From Bradyrhizobium sp. WD16 (GTDB taxonomy: Bacteria; Pseudomonadota; Alphaproteobacteria; Rhizobiales; Xanthobacteraceae): a stretch of 64,000 nt of DNA. Location of the stretch: NCBI RefSeq assembly GCF_024181725.1, contig NZ_CP028908.1, forward strand, positions 3,647,501 through 3,711,500, given 5' to 3'. The translations under genes were made by a program, and so were the position numbers. Below the pieces are notes generated by a model. That model searched no databases, was not told where the DNA came from, and worked only from the letters and a program-made list of their open reading frames with translations. Of the stretch, positions 8,501-16,216 are shown in pieces; positions within the stretch are counted from its first letter, which is position 1, and each line of letters opens with the position of its first letter.

Positions 8501-9492
8501 GACCCGCTCCTGAACAGGCCGGCGAGACCGCCGCGGGCGAACAGGACGACGAGAATGAGCAGCGGGCCGAAGATCATGCCCCAATACTCGGTCAGGCCCG
8601 ACAGGAATTCGGCGACCAGGGTGAAGGCCGCCGCGCCGATGATGGCGCCGCTGAGCGAACCGAGGCCGCCGAGCACGACCATGAAGATCAGGTCGCCGGA
8701 GCGCTGCCAGCCGACATAGGCCGGACTGACGAAGCCGCTCTGGTTGGCCAGCAGCCAGCCGGCGACGGCGGCGATCAGGCCGGCGATGACATAGGCGGTG
8801 AGCTGATAGCGGTAGGGCGAGAAGCCGATCGCCTGCATGCGCACCGGATTTTCCCTGATGCCGCGCAGCACCCGGCCGAACCGCGAGGCGATGAGCGCCC
8901 GCAGCGCCAGATAAAGCCCGCCGAGAACGGCGAAGACCAGGTAATAGAGCGCAAGATCGCTCTCGAGCAGACGCCAGCCGACGATGGTGCTGCGGGAGGC
9001 GAGGCTGAGCCCGTCGTCGCCGCCATAGGCGGCGAGCGAGGTGAACAGGAAATAGAGCATCTGGCCGAAGGCCAGCGTGATCATGATGAAGTAGACGCCG
9101 CGGGTGCGCAGGGAGATCGCCCCGGTCGCGAGGGCGAACAGGCCCGCCGAGGCGAGCGCTGCGGCGAGCTGGACGAAGGCATCGTCGATGCCGTGGCTCG
9201 ACAGGATGCCGGCGCTATAGGCGCCGAGGCCGATATAGGCGGCATGGCCGAAGCTGATCATGGCGCCACAGCCGATCAGCAGATCGAGCGACATGGCGGC
9301 GATTGCAAGGATCATGGTGCGCGTCACCAGCGCCAGAACGAAGTCGCCACCGCCCAACGCGGCGGCGAACGGCACCAGGGCCAACGCGGCGAAGACGACG
9401 ATGGGCAGCACCTGGCCGCGGCGCCGCGAGCCGGCCATGGAGGTCGCCGGCTCCGCCTCGTCGTTTCCGCTCACTCCGGGGACGTCGGCCAT
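8497..9492 (-). CDS. livM: Branched-chain-amino-acid-type ABC transporter permease LivM (system 1)
   Basis: Inner-membrane permease of 331 aa with about nine hydrophobic segments after a short charged N-terminal tail. Family landmarks are the LLIGCGAMISFGHAAY region near the first third, the GIRENPVRMQAIG cytoplasmic loop that contacts the ATPase, and GGLGSLSGAIIGA near the C-terminus. It is encoded one base after livH and overlaps livG, so the five genes form one operon. The charged N-terminal 25 residues are longer than in many LivM and the true start could be an internal ATG at MAGSRRRG. Confidence 0.9.
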   Translation of the reverse strand: MADVPGVSGNDEAEPATSMAGSRRRGQVLPIVVFAALALVPFAAALGGGDFVLALVTRTMILAIAAMSLDLLIGCGAMISFGHAAYIGLGAYSAGILSSHGIDDAFVQLAAALASAGLFALATGAISLRTRGVYFIMITLAFGQMLYFLFTSLAAYGGDDGLSLASRSTIVGWRLLESDLALYYLVFAVLGGLYLALRALIASRFGRVLRGIRENPVRMQAIGFSPYRYQLTAYVIAGLIAAVAGWLLANQSGFVSPAYVGWQRSGDLIFMVVLGGLGSLSGAIIGAAAFTLVAEFLSGLTEYWGMIFGPLLILVVLFARGGLAGLFRSGS

Positions 9493-9493
9493 G

Positions 9494-10414
9494 TCAGTGC
9501 TTCGCCGGAAACAGGCCGGTCGGCCGGAAGAACAGCACCGCCGCCATCAGGATGTAGATGAGCATCGGCGCGATGGCGCGGCCGGTCTGGCTGGCGCTGG
9601 CCGGATCGAGCAGGGCGCGCAGCAGCGTCGGGGCGAAGAAGCGGCCGAGCGTGTCGACGAGGCCGATCAGCAGCGCCGCGACGAAGGCGCCGCGGATCGA
9701 GCCGATGCCGCCGATGACGATGACAACGAAAGCGAGGATCAGCACATTGTCGCCCATCCCGGGCTCGACCGAGAGAATGGGCGCGACCATGGCGCCGGCG
9801 AAGCCGGCCAGCATGGCGCCGACGCCGAACACCACGGTGAAGAGCAGGCGGATATTGACGCCAAGCGCGGAGACCATGGGCGCGTTGCTGGCGCCGGCGC
9901 GCACCAGCATGCCGAGGCGGGTGTGATTGACCGTCAGATAGAGCAGGAGGGCGACCGCGAGCCCGGCGCCGATGACGACGAGGCGATAGACCGGGTAGAG
10001 CATGCCCGGCGCCAGCGTCACGGTCCCGGACAGGAGTTCCGGCACCGGGACGCTGAGCGGCGCGGCGCCGAAGACGAGCTTCACCGCCTGATTGAGGAAG
10101 ATGATGACGCCAAACGTCGCGAGCACATGGGAGAGGTGGTCGCGCTCGTAGAGGTGGCGGAAAACGAGCAGCTCCAGCACCAGTCCGAAGATCAGGGCGC
10201 TCGGCAGCGCCAGCGCGAGGGCGAGCACGAACGAGCCGGTCAGGGCGGTGAAGGCGGCGGCGAGATAGGCGCCGACCATGTACTGCACGCCGTGGGCCAG
10301 GTTGATGAAATCCATCACGCCGAAGACGATGGTGAGCCCCGCCGCGATCAGGAACAGGATCAGCCCGAATTGCAGGCCGTTGAGGATCTGGACGAGGGCG
10401 AGTGTGAGCGTCAT
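9494..10414 (-). CDS. livH: Branched-chain-amino-acid-type ABC transporter permease LivH (system 1)
   Basis: Inner-membrane permease, 306 aa, with seven to eight hydrophobic helices. It has the LivH hallmarks: LNGLQFGLILFLIAAGLT at the N-terminus, FGVMDFINLAHG, and GGIGSIRGAFVAALLIGL near the C-terminus. It forms the membrane channel with LivM. The gene lies 70 bp after livK, the usual KHMGF order. No special regulatory sequence is seen in the gap. Confidence 0.9.
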   Translation of the reverse strand: MTLTLALVQILNGLQFGLILFLIAAGLTIVFGVMDFINLAHGVQYMVGAYLAAAFTALTGSFVLALALALPSALIFGLVLELLVFRHLYERDHLSHVLATFGVIIFLNQAVKLVFGAAPLSVPVPELLSGTVTLAPGMLYPVYRLVVIGAGLAVALLLYLTVNHTRLGMLVRAGASNAPMVSALGVNIRLLFTVVFGVGAMLAGFAGAMVAPILSVEPGMGDNVLILAFVVIVIGGIGSIRGAFVAALLIGLVDTLGRFFAPTLLRALLDPASASQTGRAIAPMLIYILMAAVLFFRPTGLFPAKH

Positions 10415-10484
10415 TGGCGCCTAATACCCGGCACGCGGAGTCGACGAGATCGGCACGCCCATCGCGCGGCCCCCCGCCCCGTTG

Positions 10485-11678
10485 TTAGTTGCTCGCCGGG
10501 CAGTCCTTGGCGAACTGGTCACCGAAGCTGGAAAACACCTTCTGCACGATCTCGGTCTGGAACTTGCCATCCGGGCGCTTGGCCGCCTTGACGAGATAGA
10601 AGTCCTGGATCGGATAGTGGTTGGTGTTGAACTTGAAAGGTCCGCGCAGGGAAGTGAAATCGGCCTTCTTGAGGGCGGCGCGCACCGCATCCTTGTCGGC
10701 GAGGTTGCCCTTGACCGCCTTCACGGCGCTGTCGATCAGCAGTGCGGCATCATAGGCCTGGAAGGCGTAGGTGCCGGGCACGGAATGATAGGCCGCCTCG
10801 TAGGCGGCAACGAACTTCTTGTTCTGCGGCAGGTCGAGGTTCGGCGCCCAGTTCGCCCCGCCGAACATGCCGACCGCCGCATCCTGCTGCGCCGGCAGGG
10901 TGGATTCGTCGACGGTGAAGGCCGACAGGAACGGGATGCGGTCGGCGAGGCCGGCCTGCTTGTACTGTTTCACCAGGTTGACGCCCATGCCGCCCGGCAT
11001 GAAGGTGAAAATGGCGTCGGGGTTGAGTGCCGCGATTTTCGACAGCTCAGCCTGGAAGTCGAGGGTGTTGAGCGGCACGTAGGATTCCTCCACCACCTCA
11101 CCCTTGTAATCGATTTTGAAGCCGGCGACCGCGTCCTTCCCGGCCTGATAATTCGGCACCAGGAGATAGACCCGCTTGTAGCCGCGCTCCTGGGCGACCT
11201 TGCCGAGCACTTCGTGGACCTGGTCGTTCTGGTAGGAGGTGACGAAGAAATAGGGGCTGCAGGACTTGCCGGCGAAACTGGAGGGGCCGGCATTCGGGCT
11301 GATCAGGAAGGTCTTGCTTTCGACGACCGGCTTCTCGATCGCGATCAGGATATTGGAGAAGATCGGCCCGACGACGAAATCCACCTTGTCGCGCTCGAGC
11401 AGGCCCTTGACCTTGGTGACCGCGACGTCCGGCTTGAGCTCGTCGTCGGCGATGACGACCTCGGCGTCCCGGCCGCCGAGCTTGCCGCCGAGATCCTTGA
11501 GAGCAAGATTGAAGCCGTCACGGGCCTGCTGGCCGAGCACCGCGGCCGGACCCGACAGGCTGAGGATCAGGCCGACTTTGACCTTTTCCTGGACCTTGTC
11601 CTGCGCGACGGCCGGACTGGCCGCACCGGTGACGCCTGCCAGGATGGAAAGGGCCGCTGCTCCGAGGATCCGCTTCAT
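10485..11678 (-). CDS. ABC transporter periplasmic substrate-binding protein (Liv-type, system 1)
   Basis: Solute receptor of 397 aa with a cleavable signal peptide (MKRILGAAALSILAG..., cleavage near AVA-QDK). The mature part is a type I periplasmic binding fold of the Leu/Ile/Val family, starting VKVGLILSLSGPAAVLGQQ. The ATG has AGGAG six bases upstream; an ATG two codons earlier touches that site and is less likely. It heads the operon livK-H-M-G-F-cupin. It is divergent from marR, with two MarR-type dyads between them, so import is probably induced together with the catabolic genes. Aromatic-acid binding is plausible for this subfamily in catabolic clusters but not proven here. Confidence 0.87.
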   Translation of the reverse strand: MKRILGAAALSILAGVTGAASPAVAQDKVQEKVKVGLILSLSGPAAVLGQQARDGFNLALKDLGGKLGGRDAEVVIADDELKPDVAVTKVKGLLERDKVDFVVGPIFSNILIAIEKPVVESKTFLISPNAGPSSFAGKSCSPYFFVTSYQNDQVHEVLGKVAQERGYKRVYLLVPNYQAGKDAVAGFKIDYKGEVVEESYVPLNTLDFQAELSKIAALNPDAIFTFMPGGMGVNLVKQYKQAGLADRIPFLSAFTVDESTLPAQQDAAVGMFGGANWAPNLDLPQNKKFVAAYEAAYHSVPGTYAFQAYDAALLIDSAVKAVKGNLADKDAVRAALKKADFTSLRGPFKFNTNHYPIQDFYLVKAAKRPDGKFQTEIVQKVFSSFGDQFAKDCPASN

Positions 11679-11867
11679 AGTCATCTCCTGTGCCGCGCCC
11701 AGCCGGCGGGACTTGTGAGGTAATTGTGTTCGTTTCCAATTCGCCGTTTCGAACGCGCCGGCCGCTTTCATCCCGCTGCGGTGCACAGTGCGGCGCCGCA
11801 CCCGGGACAGCCGACCCTAACTGTTGCCGGGCGGCGGCTGCAAGCCGCGCCGCGGCGGCCGCGGTCC

Positions 11868-11892
11868 GTAATTGCTTGAAACTTAAAGTAAC
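11868..11892 (-). promoter_or_regulatory. MarR-type operator candidate (site 3) before livK
   Basis: The dyad GCTTGAAACTTAAAGT at 11874-11889 is flanked by GTAATT and AAC. Read on the minus strand it is ACTTTAAGTTTCAAGC, which aligns with the sites upstream of the monooxygenase and the acyl-CoA dehydrogenase. It lies about 195 bp before the livK start. The surrounding 695-bp divergent region (11679-12373) holds no recognisable gene. Confidence 0.4.
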
Positions 11893-12092
11893 GAAGCCCG
11901 CCGTCAAGCGGGCGCGCTGCCCATTCGGCGGGCGCAACGAGCGGCAAGCCGCCGCAGCGATAGGCACGATGCGCTCGCCCGTCCTGCGCCGCCGGACGTG
12001 CGGCAAACTGCAGCGGCGATATTGAGCAACAGAACCTCTGCTCCGATCGAACCGGAGCGATGCTTCTTGCATTGATGCGTCTTTCCTTGACG

Positions 12093-12139
12093 CCAGTGCG
12101 GTGGATCCGACGCGCAAGCGCATCGCAACTTGACGAGCG
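12093..12139. repeat. Decayed half of an L-type CTAG palindrome
   Basis: CCAGTGCGGTGGATCCGACG matches the left arm of the A1-type palindrome (CTAGTG-CGGTGGATCTGACGC form) with two changes. The following bases, including GACGAGCG, resemble its degraded loop and right arm. It marks an old insertion in the livK-marR intergenic region. Confidence 0.55.
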
Positions 12140-12177
12140 GTGCGGCTGCGGTTTTGACTTCCGGGCCATTCCGACTT

Positions 12178-12193
12178 ATTTGAAGATTAAAGG
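12178..12193 (+). promoter_or_regulatory. MarR-type operator candidate (site 4) before marR
   Basis: ATTTGAAGATTAAAGG fits the pattern ATTT-A--NTTAAA seen at the three other sites. It lies about 180 bp before the marR start and would give autoregulation, which is usual for this family. Assignment rests on similarity to the other sites only. Confidence 0.4.
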
Positions 12194-12373
12194 TGATTGC
12201 CGGGCCGGGGGCGATCCGCGATGCGCAGGCCACGGCAAGTGTCCGTCGTCCGAAGTTACAGCGCCGCACGTCCAGGCACGAACTTCGGGAAACGGGGTGC
12301 TGGGCGAGACAACCTGCGTTTGCAAGCTCGTGGCCGGAGCTGCGTGCGCCAATTCACCGGGAGCTTCCCGATC

Positions 12374-12892
12374 ATGACCTTCGATTCCGAAACCAAGGCT
12401 GTCGAAAAGCCCGAGGACCACGGCGACGAATTGCGGCTGTGGCTCCGACTGCTGACCTGCACGACCTTGATCGAGGGCGAGGTGCGCAGCCGCCTGCGCG
12501 AGCGCTTCGACGTTACCCTGCCGCGCTTCGATTTGATGGCCCAGCTCGACAAGGCGCCGGACGGCATGACCCTGTCCGACGTTTCCAAGCGCATGATGGT
12601 GTCCAACGGCAACGTCACCGGGCTGGTGGAGAGGCTGGTGGAGTCGGGCCATATCGACCGGCGCACCTCTGACAGCGATCGCCGGGTCCAGGTCATCCGC
12701 CTGACCAAGCTCGGCCGGGTGGTGTTCCGCAAGATGGCGGCAGAACACGAGACCTGGATTGCAAGCTTTTTCGCCGATCTCACCGAGAAGGATGTTCGCG
12801 ACCTGATGCGGCTGCTCGCCAAGGCCAAGGTGTCGACCACCAGGGCGGCGCAGGAACGGCTGGCGCGCGGCAAGGCGGCGCTGCTGGCCTGA
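12374..12892 (+). CDS. MarR-family transcriptional regulator
   Basis: Winged-helix regulator of 172 aa. After a helical dimerisation segment it has the recognition region LSDVSKRMMVSNGNVTGLVERLVESG and the wing DRRTSDSDRRVQVIRLTKLG, both characteristic of MarR proteins; a C-terminal helix completes the dimer interface. Homologues beside aryl-CoA catabolic genes commonly respond to an aryl-CoA thioester. Here it sits between the Liv importer (divergent) and the hydrolase/ligase genes, with four matching dyads in the neighbourhood, so it is the likely repressor of the region. The ATG follows GGGAG. A longer open frame upstream lacks MarR similarity. Confidence 0.88.
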   Translation: MTFDSETKAVEKPEDHGDELRLWLRLLTCTTLIEGEVRSRLRERFDVTLPRFDLMAQLDKAPDGMTLSDVSKRMMVSNGNVTGLVERLVESGHIDRRTSDSDRRVQVIRLTKLGRVVFRKMAAEHETWIASFFADLTEKDVRDLMRLLAKAKVSTTRAAQERLARGKAALLA

Positions 12893-12911
12893 GCCCGTCA
12901 CGGAGAACGAT

Positions 12912-13739
12912 GTGTCCGAAATCGATTACGCCGCGGAATACAACAACCGGGCGCGGGTGCCGGAGCATCCCGGCATTCTCGCCGGCTGGAGCCGCGACGC
13001 CGAAGCCTATCGCGCGGCGCGCGCGGGCGCCTGGCGGACCGTCGACTACGGGGCCGGCGAGCGCCAGCGCATCGATTTCTTCCCCGGCGAGGGCCGGGGC
13101 GCCGTCGTGGTGTTCATCCATGGCGGCTATTGGCAGAGCCTCGATCGTTCGTCCTCCAGCCACCTCGCTGCCGGCCTCAACGCGCGTGGCATCGACGTCG
13201 CCGTGCCGGGCTATGATCTCTGCCCCGAGGTGACGATTGCCGAGGTCCTCGCGCAGATGCGCGCTGCGGCGCGGGAACTGGCTCGCCATGGCAGGCCGCT
13301 CGTCGTCAGCGGCCATTCCGCCGGCGGGCACCTTGCCGCCTGCCTGCTGGCGACCGACTGGCGCAGCGTCGATGCCGCTCTGCCCGCCGATGTCGTCACG
13401 GCCGCCTATGCGATTTCCGGCTTGTTCGATCTCGCCCCGCTGATCGCGACGCCGCTTAACATTGCGCTGCGGCTCGATTCCGCAACGGCGCAGGCGATCA
13501 GCCCGATCCACTGGCCGCCGCCGCAGCATGGCAGCCTCGATGCCGTCGTCGGCGGCGCCGAAAGCTCGGAGTTCCTGCGACAGAGCCGGATGATCACGCA
13601 GGCCTGGAGCAAGGCGGGTGTCGCCACGCGCTACGGCGAAATTCCCGGCGCCAATCATTTCACGGTTGTCGCGCCGCTCACCGACCCTAACTCGACGATG
13701 ACCGCACGGCTTGCCGAACTGGCGCTGGCGGCGGCGTAA
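12912..13739 (+). CDS. Alpha/beta hydrolase, arylformamidase (kynurenine formamidase)-like
   Basis: Serine hydrolase of 275 aa. It has the HGGYW oxyanion-hole motif at residues 70-74, typical of kynurenine formamidase and related esterases, the nucleophile elbow GHSAGGH with S136, and a late GANHF histidine. Kynurenine formamidase releases formate from N-formylkynurenine on the route from tryptophan to anthranilate, so the enzyme may feed anthranilate, or deformylate an anilide, in this locus. That substrate is inferred from the motif plus neighbours; a general esterase is possible. The GTG start lies 19 bp after marR behind GGAG. Confidence 0.78.
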   Translation: MSEIDYAAEYNNRARVPEHPGILAGWSRDAEAYRAARAGAWRTVDYGAGERQRIDFFPGEGRGAVVVFIHGGYWQSLDRSSSSHLAAGLNARGIDVAVPGYDLCPEVTIAEVLAQMRAAARELARHGRPLVVSGHSAGGHLAACLLATDWRSVDAALPADVVTAAYAISGLFDLAPLIATPLNIALRLDSATAQAISPIHWPPPQHGSLDAVVGGAESSEFLRQSRMITQAWSKAGVATRYGEIPGANHFTVVAPLTDPNSTMTARLAELALAAA

Positions 13740-13878
13740 GCGCGAGCCGGACGCTCCGGGTCTCGCCGACATCGGTTGCTTTTCAGGCAGGGCGGGCATC
13801 AAATGGCAGGCGAAGTCCGCAGGCCCGGTCGAAAGCGACCCCTTGCAGGCAGATATCGACAACACGTATCTGAAACTC

Positions 13879-14415
13879 ATGGCCATGCCTGTCGCCGTCT
13901 CGCCCACGATTTCGCTCAAGGTGCGCCGCCTGGGGCCGCGCGACGTCGCCGATTATCGTGACCTGCGCCTTGAAGGCTTGAAGGTTCACCCGGAGGCCTT
14001 CGCCTCGTCCTGGGAGCACGAGGTCGACAAGCCAGCCTCATGGTGGGAGGAGCGTCTGGAAACGAACGCGGTCTTTGGCGGCTGGGTCAACAGTTCGCCT
14101 CTCGTTGGCCTGGCCGGCTTCAGCGTGCAGGACGGCGTCAAGCTCCAGCACAAGGGCGTGTTGTGGGGAATGTATGTTCGGCCGCAAGCGCGCGGTACAG
14201 GATTGGCCGCAGTTCTCGTGAACCAGGTCGTCGAGCACGCCAGGACACTCGTCGAAGACGTTTGTTCGACGGTGGTGGCTTCAAACGCCGCCGCGCATCG
14301 CCTTTACGGTGAAGCGGGCTTCGTAGAATACGGATTGGAGCGGCGGGCCCTGAAGGTCGGAAGCGAATACTACGACGAACTGCTCATGGCCCTGCCGCTC
14401 AAGCCGCGTGCTTGA
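13879..14415 (+). CDS. GNAT-family N-acetyltransferase
   Basis: Acetyl-CoA-dependent N-acyltransferase of about 179 aa. The N-terminal LKVRRLGPRDVADYRDLRLEGL is the beta1-alpha1 region. The acetyl-CoA-binding motif A is WGMYVRPQARGTGLAAVLV, with the R/Q-x-x-G-x-G/A core as RPQARGTG. The C-terminal part NAAAHRLYGEAGFVEYGLE is motif B. The acceptor is unknown; many such proteins acetylate small amines or antibiotics. The start is uncertain: two close ATGs (13879 and 13885) lack a clear ribosome site, and the frame is open further upstream to 13711. The gene may be unrelated to the catabolic cluster. Confidence 0.75.
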   Translation: MAMPVAVSPTISLKVRRLGPRDVADYRDLRLEGLKVHPEAFASSWEHEVDKPASWWEERLETNAVFGGWVNSSPLVGLAGFSVQDGVKLQHKGVLWGMYVRPQARGTGLAAVLVNQVVEHARTLVEDVCSTVVASNAAAHRLYGEAGFVEYGLERRALKVGSEYYDELLMALPLKPRA

Positions 14416-14768
14416 GGAGCAAGGCGGACTTCAACATCGAGGCGTTACGCTTGGCGAGCTTGCATATCTGACGGACCGACCTATGCACCTGACGCCGACA
14501 GGAGCGGAGTAGCCGCGCTGAACGTCGATCGAGAAGACGTTCGGTTGCTGATCCATTTCATGGAACCTGTCCGGCATGCCGATCCAACTCTCGCCGGATC
14601 GCGCTCTGTTTTTTTCAATGCCGGAACGTCCGACGTCCAGTGGAGAGCCCGGCCATGGCGGGAGGGACCGAGTCCGGCCTGACAAAAGAACGAGGCTGCC
14701 GTTTCGCGCTGCCGCATCTTGCGGCAGGGCACGGCGAAAAAGCGGGCGGATCCGCCGCAGATTCCATG
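14416..14768. other. Intergenic stretch without a recognisable gene
   Basis: This is the gap between the GNAT gene and the operator of the acyl-CoA dehydrogenase operon. A minus-strand frame of 129 codons crosses it, but it has no family resemblance and no ribosome site, so it was not called. A T-run at 14609-14615 follows a weak 6-bp stem and might end the GNAT transcript. Confidence 0.4.
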
Positions 14769-14802
14769 TTGCGTCCAATTGTTTTAGGTTTAAAATGATT
14801 GG
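14769..14802 (+). promoter_or_regulatory. Putative promoter with MarR-type operator (site 2)
   Basis: The core TTTTAGGTTTAAAA (14782-14795) lies within a larger dyad bounded by CCAAT and ATTGG. It overlaps a candidate -10 (TAAAAT, 14791-14796), 16 bp from a candidate -35 (TTGCGT, 14769-14774). This is the same layout as site 1, where the -35 is TTGCGG and the -10 TAAAAT. The operon start codon is about 100 bp downstream. Confidence 0.5.
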
Positions 14803-14896
14803 TGTCGCGACGGGATCCATGCTGTCGGATCGGAGCGCGACGCCGACTGTGAATTTTGAATTGCGGTTTTCGAGCCGTGATTTGCGGAGCGCGACA

Positions 14897-16093
14897 GTGG
14901 CCGATCGATCATTTCTCGCCTGGCCGTTCTTCGACGAGGCCCATCGCGGCGTCGCCGGCGAACTCGGCCGCTGGGCCGACGGGACGATCGATCGCCTCGT
15001 CGATCATCACGATGTCGACGGCTCTTGCCGCCGCCTGGTGGCGGCCCTCGGCCGCGCCGGTTTTCTCCGCGCCGCAGCGCCAGCGGCGCAGGGCGATGGA
15101 TCGCTGTTCGATGTCCGCACGCTTTGCCTGATCCGCGAGACGCTCGCCTACCGCTCGGGTCTCGCCGATTTCGCCTTCGCCATGCAGGGGCTCGGCACCG
15201 GCCCGATCACCCTGTTCGGGTCCGATGCATTGCGGCAGCGCTATCTGCCCAAGGTGGTCCGCGGCGAGGCGATCGCTGCGTTCGCGTTGTCCGAGCCGGA
15301 GGCCGGCTCGGACGTGGCGGCGATGACCACGACGGCGACGCCCGATGGCCCCGATCACGTCCGCCTCGACGGCCTGAAGACCTGGATCTCGAACGGCGGT
15401 ATCGCCGACCATTACGTGGTGTTCGCCCGATCCGGCGAGGCCGCGGGCGCCCGCGGCATCAGCGCCTATGTCGTCGATGCGGATGCGCCGGGGCTGTCGA
15501 TTGCCGAGCGTATCGATGTCATCGCACCCCATCCGCTGGCAACGCTGAAATTCGATGGCTGCCGTGTGCCGCTTGCCCGCCGGATCGGCGGCGGCGGTGA
15601 CGGCTTCAAGGTGGCGATGGCCACCCTCGATGTCTTCCGCTCGACGGTCGGCGCCGCCGCGCTCGGGCTCGCCCGCCGGGCGCTCGACGAGGCGCTCGGC
15701 CGCGCCGCCAGCCGCAGGATGTTCGGCGGCGTGCTCGGCGATCTGCAACTCACCCAGGCCGGACTGGCTGAGATGGCGACCGGCATCGATGCCGCCGCCT
15801 TGCTGGTCTATCGCGCGGCCTGGACCAAGGACCGCGGCGCGGCCCGCGTCACCCGCGAGGCCGCCATGGCCAAGCTGTTCGCGACCGAGACCGCACAGCA
15901 GGTGATCGACCGCGCGGTCCAGATCTTCGGCGGGCTCGGCGTCAGGCAGGGCGTCAAGGTCGAAGAGCTCTATCGTGAAATTCGGGCGTTGCGCATCTAT
16001 GAAGGCGCGACGGAAGTGCAGAAGGTTGTCATCGGCCGGGAACTGATGAAGGCCGCGCAGGCGGCGACCGCCGGAGGCGACGCCGCGCAATAG
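14897..16093 (+). CDS. Acyl-CoA dehydrogenase family protein
   Basis: Flavoprotein of 398 aa, the normal length for this family. The order is an N-terminal helical domain, a central beta domain with [16 protein letters not shown] (FAD and substrate contacts) and KTWISNG, and a C-terminal helical domain ending [18 protein letters not shown], which provides the usual catalytic-glutamate region. Such enzymes put a 2,3 double bond into acyl-CoA thioesters. In a 2-aminobenzoyl-CoA pathway one could oxidise the alicyclic CoA ester made by the dearomatising reductase; that assignment is inferred. A GTG start with GGAG seven bases upstream was chosen because similarity begins there; the frame is open 107 codons further upstream across the operator. 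Confidence 0.85.
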   Translation: MADRSFLAWPFFDEAHRGVAGELGRWADGTIDRLVDHHDVDGSCRRLVAALGRAGFLRAAAPAAQGDGSLFDVRTLCLIRETLAYRSGLADFAFAMQGLGTGPITLFGSDALRQRYLPKVVRGEAIAAFALSEPEAGSDVAAMTTTATPDGPDHVRLDGLKTWISNGGIADHYVVFARSGEAAGARGISAYVVDADAPGLSIAERIDVIAPHPLATLKFDGCRVPLARRIGGGGDGFKVAMATLDVFRSTVGAAALGLARRALDEALGRAASRRMFGGVLGDLQLTQAGLAEMATGIDAAALLVYRAAWTKDRGAARVTREAAMAKLFATETAQQVIDRAVQIFGGLGVRQGVKVEELYREIRALRIYEGATEVQKVVIGRELMKAAQAATAGGDAAQ

Positions 16094-16216
16094 CGGCGCC
16101 GCAACGGCGGCAGGAAACGCAATGGACGGGCCATGGGGTCGCGGGAATCTTGGCGATTCCTCCGACGGAATGGTCGCCGCCGCGGGCGCAGCCGGCGGGG
16201 CTGAAAGGGACACGCG

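Noticed and set aside
14580-14615. Intrinsic terminator after the GNAT gene
   Set aside because: The stem is only 6 bp with a 10-nt loop, and the T-run begins seven bases after it. Too weak to list as a feature.
14431-14820. Minus-strand frame of 129 codons before the acyl-CoA dehydrogenase
   Set aside because: No family similarity and no ribosome site; it crosses the probable promoter and operator.
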